A stretch of 64,000 nt of DNA, taken from the NCBI GenBank assembly GCA_940671915.1, contig CALNVZ010000218.1:39307042-39371041 (forward strand), in the 5' to 3' direction. This document shows positions 51,746 through 64,000 of the stretch, in pieces. Source of the stretch: Paracentrotus lividus (taxonomy: Eukaryota; Echinodermata; Echinoidea; Camarodonta; Echinidae). The notes beneath the pieces were generated by a model, which searched no databases, had not been told where the DNA came from, and worked only from the letters and a program-made list of their open reading frames with translations. The position numbers and the translations under genes were made by a program. Position 1 is the stretch's first letter. Each line of letters starts with the position of its first letter.

Positions 51746-54700
51746 TTGGATGGCCTTGAGGTTGATACAAGGAATATTGGACGAGCTTTGCACAAATATC
51801 CACTAATTTCGGTTTGGTCGGCCGGGGCATGTAAATGTTTGTTCGCAGGTATACTCGATCCACGGCTCGGCAGGAATGTAATTTCCCGGCTATGTGGAAC
51901 AGACAGAGTACACGCATTCTAGATGTTTTTCTAGGAGGCACTAAGGATCAGTGGCATTTGTGTTTTGAAGTTCGACTGTACGCACCAATTCATGACGTTT
52001 GCAACGGAACATGGTCTTTTTTTGGAACTACTTTGAGTCATCACATCGGATTAGTCATGAGGTAACAATATATCACGGGGTTTCTAGGGACCCAATCACC
52101 TTATTAGAGATCTTCATCATGACGGATATCTAATCTTCTTAATAATCTCCATTCACTTCCCCAAGATCAAAGGAAGCCTCCAAAAATTACCACCTATATC
52201 TCCTCTCTTATTCACTACATCTCTTCTCTCATATGTACCCATCTTCTCTTCTCTTATTTCCCCCATACTCACCCCCCCCCCCAAAATTTCCCCCCCCCCT
52301 TATTAAGCTTTCATGTCACTTCTCATTCCACAAATATTCTATTCTGTCCCTTTCTTACGAATCTTCTCTTTCTCTCATACTCCATTGATCCCAGCTTTTT
52401 TTTCCCTTCTTTACGGCCCCCCAAATAAACCCCCCAATTTTAAATTTGGTTAATTCTTTTTCTTGCCCATAGCCTCCCTTTATCCGACTATATAATTCCT
52501 CCTTTTATATCTCTAATACTATCCCATCTCTCTATCTCTACATTTGCTCCCATACATAATGTCCTCCATAATCAGTTTTTATGTGCTCCTAGTTAATTGT
52601 ATCACCCTCTCTGTGCCCCGAATACATAATGCCATATATTCTATGAAATCCTAGAAAAAATATAACTCTATTGTTAAGATTTCGTTTTATTCCAGTGACT
52701 CAAATCAATTACAGGAATGTCCTCTGGTAAAGCTCGGAAGCCCAACATTGTCGGATGTTTTAATATGTTATTGCTCTTTTAAATTGCAAGCAATAAATAT
52801 GAAATAATTTTGAAATCATTCATTTTAAGATTACAACTCTTATTTTTTTTCTTTCTTTGTGTAGTAATATATCACATTGACACATAATGCAATTTTGAAA
52901 AGAACCAAATGAATTCACTGAACATAGAAGAAGTATTGTTCAAAAATGAAATTCTTTTGTAAATTCTTTGAAATATCCAGTCTGCCAAATAAAATTGAGT
53001 GGGAGGAGGTAGATGCGGCAATTATCCTTAAACATTACCAAAAACTAAAAAACCGAGAGAACGGTTCATCAAAATTATCAAATATCTTAGCCAAAGGCAT
53101 CCAGTCAATTAACAAACCGTGTCAATAAATAATGTCCTCTGCATTCAACAAACCTTTCCGTTCCACTTAATCAAAAGCCAAGAATCTGTCTAAGACACCC
53201 CTCCGCTTTATCTTATTGCCTATATGCAAACCAAATATAATTCTGGCTCACTAAGTCCGAGCTGAGAACCAAAGGGCGCTCTGAAAACAGATCCAAAGAT
53301 GGCTCCGTTATTATGACAGAGCCAGGCAAGGCGTCGCATATTACCAATTGACTTTGTACCGAGCAATTAACGGCCTTTCTGTGTTTTGTTCTCATATAAA
53401 TACAACTTTATCTCAACCTGAATCACGCACACATCTTTATAAGAAGCAATAAACAACACCCCTTTTGCCCTATCTCAATACAACATGAAAAATTACTGAA
53501 GGTTAATCTAGATGAATTTCATGTGTTCCTTTGTTGACAAACAGTCAACCATTCATCAATCTTTCATGATAGACGTCGAATACTAAAAAGGGTTCAATCT
53601 CCTTTTCTCTATTCCGTCTACGCAAGATATCCCATGCTAGATTCATTATAGCTCTTGGAACGGATTTGCCCCAAAAAGCAGACTTCAGGAGGTTTCTATG
53701 TGGCCGGACCCGTAACAATTCTCGTCAACATAGTGTTCGTTGTACTAAATTTTTTTATTATCGAAAAATCCTCTTGTTGGTAGTCACCCGACAATAGATT
53801 GTGGGGGCCGTGGCCTGGTGAGATGATACTGTATCTAGTAGTGTGACGTGTTAATTTAGGGTGTCAAGAAAAAAAAAAAAAAAGGGATTAGAAGAAAATT
53901 GAGTAGTCCAGTTAGAATTGAAAGGTATTTTTTTTGAATGTTTATGCAACATTTTTGCATAGTTCAAGTGGATGCACTTTAAGTTTATTGACTCGATTCA
54001 AAATGGTCTTAAGCTACAGGTGTGCGGTGTATATCATCAAAAGTAAAAAAGGGTTAATGATTCCTCGGTTGACCCGAAGAATTATATTTTTTTAGATATC
54101 GCAGGATATTCCCGGGCGTTGTTTATAGAGATGCACAGATAGACAAATTTTGACAAAAAAAAAAAAACTAACATGTATAAAATAAAAGAAAGTCTGTCGT
54201 ACTGAAAGTATTAACAAGGATATCATACCGAAGACAATAGTTGTTATTATATCTATATGAAGGTGGAGTAATTGTACACATATATTTGCGTTGTTTCTTC
54301 CGAGACTGCAGTTGTGCATCATTGACCCAGAAATTTTGTATTTCTATCCTTTGGTCTTTTAGAAAATCGTTGATAATTCTGCTGATTATAAAATGGAGGA
54401 ACCAGTTTCGTCTGATTTATAACATATAATTGGGCAGATTGAGTTTTTGTAAGAAAAATTTTCTACATAATGATGTAACTATCTTACTCGTGTTGATAAG
54501 TGTCACAGAAAAGGGGAATTTTTTTGAGTTGAAAGTTGTTTTGACGAAGATTTCGTGTACATACTGTGCGCTGGGATTCCGAAAAATATGATTCGTTACT
54601 TCGCACCTTTCCCGTTGGTTGTCACGCGATTATGTTGTAAATATTACTATTTGAGCAAATATTTAATATCTATGGTCATCCAACAGCCCCGGACTCCCCG

Positions 54701-55900
54701 AAGTTTTTTGTTCTCACAACAATGGATAGTTTTTGAACATAATTTTTATTTGATAAAGGTTATATGAAAACAAATTATTTAAGACGTTGTATCGCAACAA
54801 TATTTAACCCAGTTCTGGTACATGTATTATGCGTTAGTATTATAGGCATGCACTACCTATTACATTCTCTTCTTTTAAGTGTTGTTTTGTTGATTGTTGT
54901 AACAGAAAGGATTTACATTGTTACTCTTTGTAAATACATTACAACACACATTATCATATTAATTGAGAATCATTGATAACAATACTCTGTATGATGAAAC
55001 AGGGGAAGGGATGGAGATGTAATATCTTTAGATTACAATTTAGCATGCCATTCAAATGTCTTTACTAGTGGATCTGTCTTTAAACACACCAGGTTGTGTG
55101 CCACCTATTTCAGGATTAAAAGGATGGACGATGGCCATCTAATCACCATAAGGTTTTGTGTATTGCGCCGATACACAGTGACGATCTTCTGTAGTAACTG
55201 GTATTTATTCTAACAGAACTTTATTGTGTTTGTGAAAATGACCCTTGTCTAGTTAAAAACAATAGAATGAAAGAGAAAAAACTTTGAGTAATGTTATTTA
55301 AACCCGAAAAACGTGTTTTTTGGTTTACAATTGTGCTAAGGTAGGGAGGTTTTTGTTAGATATATGTGATGCGTGATTGCAAGCTAATTCGAAAAGCATT
55401 ATTAGAATTGATTTATGACGAAAGGATTTATAGATAAAGTGTATAGAAGTATGATAATACCGGATATATCAAATATGACTTCATGACTATTTGGACAGAG
55501 TTCTATGTTTTATACATGAGAAAAAGAGAAAAAAATTATTTTTCATCATTGACTGTCGCCAACAAAGATATTTTCACTTTGGATACAGAAGTCATGTTTA
55601 TAATGATCGTCCCAAACAAAGGTGAACGAAAATAGTTTTAAATTAGGAATTAAGTTGAAATCGTACTGTGTGTGGAGTGTTATATCATATTCTGAGAACT
55701 AGATTTTTTTTTTGTGATGGAGCTATATCTAACTGATATCAGAATAATGAGAGTATTGTACCTTACATTGGTAGTATTAGATGTTCGCTAATGTTACCCA
55801 CTTGCAACGAACACTCTGTTCTTCATTTTGAAATTACCTAATGTTTCTACGAGGTTTGAAACAACACAATTTGTGATCTTACTCAATTCGCCTCACATTG
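51746..55900. other. Downstream stretch, no gene recognised
   Basis: The first kilobase is probably transporter 3' UTR (candidate AATAAA at 52426 and 52792). A pyrimidine-rich block lies at 52190-52440. After about 53 kb the sequence is AT-rich with many homopolymers. I find no splice-bounded coding segment, and base-call quality may be poor here. Confidence 0.4.
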
Positions 55901-58900
55901 TTCCTGAATTGAGCACCTTCCCGATCTCTCCCCATCATGCGGATAGGTGAAGACTTTCTCTTACCTAGTGGTCTTGTTATGTTCCATTTTCTTGCGCTGC
56001 GGGTTATACGATCGTCTTCCCGGCACTCATAACATTCAGCCTGCGCATTTTTATTCTCTCTTAGTTATTGACTAATGAGCTTTTGTGTGTATTTTTGTAA
56101 AGAGCACGTTTTGCAAGTCTTCTCGTGCTGTAGTATGTCTTTTGGTTTTTTACTTATCCGTCTTGGTTCCTGTCTGTGGTTCGAATCATCGGAGAGCTAT
56201 TTTCGAGAGATTCCATACGTTAGAATTCTTTTCTATAACTTCTCTACTAAACTGGCCAGGCCATTTCTTATCTCACACGAGTAAGTGATATAATCTCCGA
56301 GCTACGATTCTGAACTTCCTTTTGTCTTTCCTGTAGTGCCCACCGATTTTTTTTAAACGTCATGAAATCCGTGGCCTACGTTGGACAGCAAATAACATTG
56401 GAATCTTGGCCCCTAACTTTTTGTACACCCTCATATCCAGGGGGAAACAAACCACATTCATAACAATCTAAAAAACCCTGTATGAACATATTCCCACCAT
56501 AACAAACAGCCAATTGAATAAGCACCACCGCCAACCAATGCTGTCATACTTATACTCAAAATATCAGGGCACAGGATGCCTCCATTCCTTAATACTTATT
56601 AATTACCAAATAATAAAATCATTTAAAGGATTCTTTTATCTGGTGTTCAAACAGTCTCCAAGATAAAACCTTCTAAAAGGACTAAACTTTCTAAATTTTT
56701 ATTGTCATCGTAGATACGTTTATGAAATTTAGTATATAAATGCGCATACTCCGAAGCGAATCCAACTATACATTCCGACTTTACTTATGAAATTGTCCTT
56801 TCCAGTTTAGTTTATCACACCTATGTACGTCTCACCATATAAAAATACAAATATAAAGTACGTTTCCGTCTTAGAAGCATGTGAAAATCATTTTTATCGA
56901 CACAAAAATAGAATAATATTTATAGTTCCTAATTTGTTAATTATTCAACCGTTTATAATTTGACTAGTCATCCCCCAAGATGTATGAATTTAAGACGTTT
57001 GCTCATGTATGAACCTTACCAGTCAAAATGAGGTTATTGCTTTGCAGCTCACTGACTTTCATTCTTGTAAAACTAGCCTCAGTTAATAATTACCACGGAA
57101 TCAGTTCGATCACCTGAATGCGAGTTTGAAACCGCCGATGAATAAAAATAAGTATTGTCAATTTGTATGTTTTGCGGAAATTAAAGTACAATATATAGTC
57201 ACAATAAAACGATATTTGTCTTTCCACTCCAGCGATTGGACCTTGGCCGCTACAACTTGTTGCTATGATAGGCAAGTTCGGGATCTCTGCCTCGTTCGCT
57301 ATCGTCTTATGTTTTTTTCAGCTGAACTCTTCACTCACACCTGTCAGGTAAATACATCTTATATTTTTCTTTCTTGTGTCGTCGTTTTTCTTCTTACTGC
57401 AATATATTAGCTTGTGGAGAAAGAAGGGAAAACTTGCACAACATATGATCCGTTTAGACCTTATGCATTGACGTCATCTCGCCGCCAATCTTAGAGGAAT
57501 TAGGGCATTTCCTTTCACGCGTTTGTTTCTGCAGCTGGCGAATCTCTGACAACTCCTTTTATGCGTATATCCCTATATCCTCTGAGGGAGGTGCGGCATG
57601 GAGATTATGAACGTCAAATGCAATGAGGTCTAGTCAAACTGTGGCTCTAGAAATACCTTAAGTTCAGGGTCAATTGGACAATAGGATCGCATTAAAATAT
57701 AATTGCAAAATTTTCATACATATCCAAATAAAAACTGGAATTGATTTCCGAGCTTTTGACTCCAGATTTTTAGGTCGCCTCCAGATAGCGCCATTGCAGC
57801 GCAACCCGTTGGCTGTTCACCTTATAGGCGAGAACGTCCCTATCTCGTGCTATCTTTCCCCCAGCAAATGGTCCAATGCAATTGAGCAGTTATGTAAGTC
57901 CAATTATTATTTTAAATCAGCGAGTTCTCAAGACAAGTTTGGCAATATGTCTCTTCCCCATTTTAAAAGGAGATTGAATTCACAAACCACAAGAAACATT
58001 TTTTTTAGAGGCCAATATAACATGCATCACATGTAGCTACTTTCATTTCACTACAGCACCATGTAGCCTTCTGAGATATAACGTGGTTAAATATTGTAAT
58101 GTATGGCAAATGAATGTGAAATTATAGGTCCTGAATCATATTATTGGGACGTGTAATTAACGTATATATATCTTATAAGGACTTTGGAATGATATATTTC
58201 CAAATGTTGTTTTTATGAGGCCCCCTTTTGGACCCATTATTTGACAATCCGTAGCTTTTTAGATGTAAATATGTAGTACGCTCCTGGATCCCTTCCATTT
58301 TCTCATCTTATAAAACTCTCTTCCTAAGTAAATCTGTATGTTTTTATGTATACTAAGTACGTTATCTTAATCTCCTATTGTACATATTACCAACAAATAA
58401 ACAAATACTAATAATTACATAAAAAATTAATCAAATCTTTTTAACCCCCTTCGGCCTATTTCTTAATATCACTAAAAAAAATAATAATAAATAAACTAAA
58501 TCATACATGATATTTTATTTTGATACAATATAAAGAACGTCTAAAACAGAGTGCACATTGTTAGCTATTTCGTCTGTAGGTCTCTGAAATACCACAGTTT
58601 GTGTTACTCTTTTGCTTGTCAGACTGCCCTGTTTTATTTCGCCTGGATACCTTCTAGCGCTCAAAATCCTTTTAGTTGTAGATGAAATGGAAGTTCCGGA
58701 AATCGATACTAACCCGTTCTAATCTTCGCGAGTCACTCAAATAGTACCAAGTTGTCTTTCTATTTGTTGATTGTCTCTATCACTGACACCCTGGGCTGTT
58801 GTCCCTTCGGTCCGTTCTTTTTACTTGCCTCTACCAGAATGCTATGCCATGTTTGGAGACTCGCCCTTTTGTTAGGAGGACCTACAGACTTTCGCGACTC

Positions 58901-60340
58901 GAAAATACGTGATGAAACAGTGGGACCCAATCCAGTTTGACACGTGTCTTATTTAACAGAGAAGTTAAAAAACAAGCGGCAGAAAGATGTTTGGAAACTG
59001 TAATCATCTATCTTCTGGAAAAATCTTAAGCCATAGACTGTTGTCATATTATGCAAATTTTATATATTAATTATCGTGCTTCTAAGTTAAGTAATTTACC
59101 AATAAATGATTTTAACCTTATAGAAGTTTTGTTTATTATTATTTATCATAAGCTATGCATGATTCAGAAAACAAGCTGCCATATAAATCACAATGTCTCC
59201 AAATGAGTTTATTAGTTCTAACTCGCAAGGCAAATAAACTAATTACAAAATTGTAATGTCCAAATTATTTGCCAGTTAATCAAATTCTATACAATAACAT
59301 TATGTAGTCTTGGGAAATCCGACTTCCCAGTTCTAACAAGTTCTTCAACAAAAAAAACATAAATATGAGAAAAATAAATGTATGTGTAAAAGAAAAGCAA
59401 CAAAAGTATCTATCAATGAATAAATTAATTAAAAGAAAATAAATTTAAACAAAAAATAAGCTTACCTACGGGATTAAATACCTAAAGCGGTAAGGAATTA
59501 TAATGCCATTTCTCATAAAATAGGACTTTCTATTATCCCATTTTTGAGAATAATCGACCTACGGTGCGATCACATGCATTATACACAACATAAAACTTTG
59601 ATCCATACTGCCACAACACACTGCAAACATGCCAAAATTACAAAAACAAATAAAAAACAAAAAACATATTATAAAAAAAAAGATAGAAATAAAATAAAAA
59701 TTGACAAATTATTAGTTCTTACCATTTATTTTATTCTTAAGTATCAGCTACCTTGGCTACGTGCTTGGTCAATCATGTACAATGGCAGGCCAGAGGTGGC
59801 ATAGGGATTTTATTTAGGTTAGGATCAATGTTTAGAAGTTCTATAAAGAAGATTATTATATCAAATTAATCTGTCTATAGGAGACAAATGGTGATTTATC
59901 TAATCTCTATCTTCTAAATTTCTACTTACTTGCCATTTTATTTATTCTATATTCCGAATGGAAAAGTCACTTCTTCTCCTTCATGTCAGCGTATAGTGTA
60001 TGATCCAGGACCTTCAAGCAATGCAGAACGGTGAAGACAGAGCACCCCAAAGTTATGAATCAACCTCAGATCTTCGCTTGCTGGTGCGAACGGATTTTTT
60101 TTCTCGTGTCCATATGGACTCCCTCTAGGGAGAAATACAAGTGTGGTCAACAATTGTCCTATCAGAGTCAAATTTCATAGGATTTCGTGAGATCTCTTGG
60201 ATAACTAGTAGAAATAGGTTTTTTTAGCATAAAAGAGGGCGGCCGCTTTCTACTGGGTATAGGTGGGGTCCCTAAGATTTCCATTCATTCTAACCCTGAT
60301 TCCATATATTCAAATAACATACTAGCGCGTTAGAATAAAC
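55900..60340 (+). pseudogene. Insertion-ridden second copy of transporter exons 8-11
   Basis: Segments in the same order match exon 8 and its donor (about 55905-56330), exon 9 (57235-57347, about 95 percent by eye), exon 10 (about 58700-59000) and exon 11 (about 60020-60180). The introns match too, but the span is about 1.7 times longer. In exon 9 every clear difference is an added base, and frames are destroyed. This fits uncorrected insertion-type long-read error or a misjoined haplotig. A decayed tandem duplicate is the alternative. Confidence 0.8.
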
Positions 60341-63300
60341 TGCTTCCAAAATACAGTCGTGTTCCCATAAAATAAAAAAGTCAATTTCGAGTCCATCCAA
60401 TGTCCAAAAGTTACATTCCTAAGTCTTCGCATACAAATAAAAGAGGAAAAAAGTTGTCAAGTAGGCGTAGCGTATCCGTGAAATATTTTAAGTAACATAT
60501 TGCGCATGACGCACCTCTGAGGTTGATACAAGGAAAAGTGTTGGCAACGAAGCTTTGGTATAGGAATATGATAACAAAACTATGACGATGGTCGAGAGAC
60601 GAGTCCAAATATTTTAAAAGCGAGAGATTTCATAATTTATTCATCTAGTGATTGATATTTCGAATTTTTAGTAGGACATTCTACAATAATATCTTTTATA
60701 TGATTCTTAATTTACTACGAAGAGTGCCTTAGCTGAGTCACCTTAAGAAATAAGACCCCAACACATCGGCATTTTAAATCTATCATTTGCATTTGGTTAA
60801 AAGAGAAAGATATTCGTCAACCACCCATCCCCATCAATTTTTTGTTTCTATGTTAAGAAACAATTCTTTTGTTTAAGATGAGTAGAACATAATATATATA
60901 CAAAATAATAAATATGTAGAAATATAACAATTATAAAAACGTGAAATTAGTATTGTGCCCCCGAGTTAAAAGTTCCCGCCCGCCTTATTCTAAACAACAA
61001 AAAACTAACATATAATAAAAATGCACATTAAAGACCCATTATACTTTTTCTTCTTTATCTATTATCTATGCGTCTTTCTTTCTCTCTGTATTTTTTTTTA
61101 TCTTTGAAAAAATTAGGGGTGGCGCCCCACAAAATAATTAACATATTGTGCGTCCTTTCCAAAAAACAGTGGTACGCGCGCGCCTCCTAAACACCAAAAA
61201 AGTTATGCTTAAATTCTATGATTTATTCCCCCATAGAAAATTCGCCTCCACAGTGCAAAGATAAACTGAGTTGCCCACCCACACACATCCCAAAAAAGAG
61301 TAAGAAAGCACTTTAACTGCTAATGCTAGCAGACGCGTCACATTATAATGTATGCCTCCAATATACAATTGACCCGCGGTAGGCCAGCTTCTAATAACCT
61401 GGAGCAAACTGAGGAGTGATTGTGACGTAACAAAGGAATTAAGGAATACATGAATGTAACGCGCTATCTGCCGGGCTTATGTTGGGATTTCCCCTCCTAT
61501 GCTATTGCTGATCTGCCAAATGTATTTCGGGAAGTTGGGAGACAGCAATGATAGGCCGCACCAGTATTGGATAGCGAGTTACAACGAACTTTGTAAAGTG
61601 AGGTCAGAGGTTTGTGATTGTGAAGTGCGATCAGAGCACGAGATAACAGGCTTGTATTTTGCTACCAAAACCTCCTATAAGAATCCCATTCATTATGGTG
61701 ATAATATAATAAATGTTGACTAATGATCTACCAAATGCGATAGTGTATAACAACAAAAATAATGTCATGTTCTCAAAAAGTGATTCTTTCTATCCACTTT
61801 GCTGTCATCTCGCTGCGTTCTTGATTTCGAGAATATAATTATGCTCTTCGTTCTAAATCACAAAGTCAAATGCTACATTTTGTGCAACGAGGAACAAATC
61901 GGAAATTGAAGACACTTCACGTCATTATTCGAAACCTATTTTATACACAAAATCATTGGAACGGCCCCACACGTAGACGAAATAGCAGAGCTAGTAAATC
62001 AAACAACTTAATCGTCAAATACATAAAAAATGTCCTCTACCAGTACCACTTTTGTTACACATTTTATTTGATACAACACGGAACTGCTTAAATATCGTTC
62101 GAAAAGGGAATTTTCTTTCTTGATTTGTGAGGAAAACTAGATATTTCAAACTAGGGTTCATCAAAATTTACGGTGACCAATACCAATAGTGTAGAGTGAG
62201 TTTCGATAAAAAAAAAATATTGCAGGAGGTTATTAGCTCGTGGATTATCTCTCGCCCATACTTTAACATATAAAGATTATCTATACTAATACAATATGAC
62301 TAGGCTCTGTTGGATTTATATGCTTTGGTAGCATAGCACCCAATTATAAAAAATTATGTTTCGTGCCCAGTTTGTACCATTTTATTAAGACCACAGAGCC
62401 TGTACACGTACTACATTGTTTTACTTGAAATAGCTCACAGTTTAGCGAATCTTTGAATTTTCAACAATATTATTAAACGAATAACAAGACTTCTGTGCAC
62501 ATTTCGATGGTTTTAGATCCGACTTGGATCAACAGGCAGTTGGTGCAATCTTCTGTTGTCCAATACCATTGGGGCTAAAAAATATCCCGATATGGCTTTC
62601 TACTACATACATTTAGACTTAATTTCCTTTTTAGTCTAATAGATACTTACTTTTTGATCTTGATCTACTTTATTCACTTTGATCTACATGAGCCCATCTT
62701 CGCGTTCAGTTTTGCCAATTCATTATAATTGAGCACTCTTTGGGTCTTAATTGCTTCTTTCTTTTTCTTATATTTTTAAGGTAAAAATATGAATATTCGA
62801 GTCTATTTCAACCGGTTTGTTATAGGAACGCAGGTGACCCAAGTTGCGTGATAGACCCAAGTGATATATTTAGACGTGATACTTGGACATAGACAACAAA
62901 TTCGCGGAACTATAGAATCCAATAATGGGTATTAACTGGCCACTCGTCAGGGATCTAAAATATCGACATGGGTTTCTTGAGTAGATAGGGCTAATAAGAC
63001 CATAAAATGAGACAATTTAGACGACTGTTGTAGATACCGAAATTTGAAATATTTAGGTACAAATACATGTGGTTTATTCGGAGAGACCAAACGCTTGGCC
63101 ATTTCGTGAAAAGGTGAATTTTAGAACCAATTGGCAATTTTATCTAGAAGACTGTCTAGTTTTCGAATTTTATTTTAACATGCCCTTTTATGTTTATTTT
63201 CTTTTTGGGTAAGGGGCTAATGCTCCGATTAATTCATTATATAAGGGCTTCAACGGCTACGAGCTATTTAGTTAACTTCATACCTTCACTCTGTCCAACA

Positions 63301-63425
63301 TCCCATATTCGGCTTAAGTTTGGCCTACAGGTATACGGCTCTCATCCACTTGGGGGAACTACATCAAGCCACCTTTACAATAATAACACAAAAACTTTTT
63401 ATTTGGCACATTATTCGTGTTCAAA
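60341..63425. other. Low-quality-looking tail with MITE pieces
   Basis: TACAGTCGTGTTCCC near 60354 parallels the MITE start at 51675. 61870-62095 is a noisy match to the middle and right part of the 12176-12641 MITE (ACGAGGAACAAATCGGAAAT, ATTTTATTTGATACA). TTGTACCATTTTATTAAGAC at about 62365 is another end. No gene recognised. Confidence 0.45.
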
Positions 63426-63429
63426 TTAA

Positions 63430-63830
63430 AATCTAGGGGCGGGGGGGTGTGTGGGGGGGGAGTAGAGGGTGGGGGGAGGGGGGGCAGGGGGGGTAGGGGG
63501 GTGCGGGGTCGGGGGCGGGGGTGCGGGGGTGAGTGGTGGGGGTGCAAGGGGGTGGGGAGCGGGGAGGGGCGGCGCGGTGGGGGGGGCGGGGCGGGGGTGG
63601 GGGAGGGGGGGGTGGGTGGGGGGGGGGGGGGTGGGCGGGGCGAGGGGGGGGAGGCGGGGGCGGAGGGGGGGGGGGGAGGGGGGTGGGGTGGGGGCGGGGT
63701 AGGGAGGGGGGGGGAGGGACGGGACGGGGGGGGGGGAATGGGGGGGTGGGCTGGGGCGAGGGGGGGGGCGCGGGAGGGGCGGAGGGGAGGTGGGGGATGG
63801 CGGAGAGGGGGGGTGTGGGGGGGTGGGGAC
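63430..63830 (+). repeat. G-rich low-complexity block
   Basis: About 400 bp of G runs broken by single T, A or C. Proline-rich and glycine-rich open frames are compositional. It may be a true G-rich satellite or a sequencing artefact. A remnant GTCTCTGAGACGTCTCCGAG follows at about 63914, then poly-A. Confidence 0.8.
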
Positions 63831-64000
63831 TTGAGATTCATGAGAAACGGTCGATCCGATACTACAAAAAACGTCTGTGCAAATTTAACTAATAATACAT
63901 AATAATGATAAATCGTCTCTGAGACGTCTCCGAGAATGAAAAAAAAAAAAAAAAAAAACTTAAAAAATCAGAAAATTAGGAACAGTGTTCGACCCTGCTA

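Noticed and set aside
57126-57410. A second functional transporter exon 9
   Set aside because: Inserted bases destroy the reading frame, and the whole block looks like a noisy copy of 49.6-50.3 kb.
63359-63902. Proline-rich and glycine-rich frames of 119-161 codons
   Set aside because: Compositional product of the G-run block.

Overview
This is a eukaryotic genomic window: AT-rich, intron-rich and crowded with transposable-element debris. The density of small inverted-repeat elements (MITEs), tRNA-derived SINEs ending in ATT trinucleotide runs, decayed jockey/CR1-type LINE pieces, and two intron-split genes of metazoan families point to a marine invertebrate deuterostome. An echinoderm is my best guess (inference, not proven). 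I found no bacterial operon, CRISPR array, rRNA gene or intact tRNA gene.

Layout. 0.2-1.7 kb is a broken LINE reverse transcriptase. 1.9-9 kb is nested terminal-inverted-repeat (TIR) elements and minisatellites. 9.1-11.6 kb is the upstream region of the first gene. 11.6-19.6 kb is a complete ARL6 (BBS3) gene on the plus strand, with five coding exons giving 183 aa. ARL6 is the small GTPase that recruits the BBSome coat to membranes at the cilium. Its introns hold foldback elements, a SINE that almost touches a splice acceptor, and a 1.6 kb minisatellite. 19.6-27.3 kb is MITEs and featureless AT-rich DNA with one possible orphan terminal exon. 27.3-51.6 kb is an SLC22-type organic-ion transporter gene on the plus strand, 11 coding exons and 569 aa. 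It has two possible first exons (29.0 and 34.8 kb) and a decayed third copy (27.35 kb). Its introns carry many DNA transposons, one short assembly gap (40,899-40,921) and a 1.9 kb GAT/GACGAAGTTTG satellite.

From about 55.9 to 60.3 kb an insertion-ridden second copy of transporter exons 8 to 11 appears. It looks more like unpolished long-read sequence or a misplaced haplotig than a second gene. The window ends in a G-rich low-complexity block.

The two genes show no sign of working together: one is ciliary trafficking, the other solute transport. The least expected observation is that exon edges have been copied into neighbouring introns three times. The copies are the acceptor of ARL6 exon 3, the donor end of ARL6 exon 4 on the far side of its minisatellite, and about five degenerate tandem copies of the donor half of transporter exon 6. 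A second theme is TIR elements whose interior or arms are tandem arrays. I did not find a convincing new multi-gene system.
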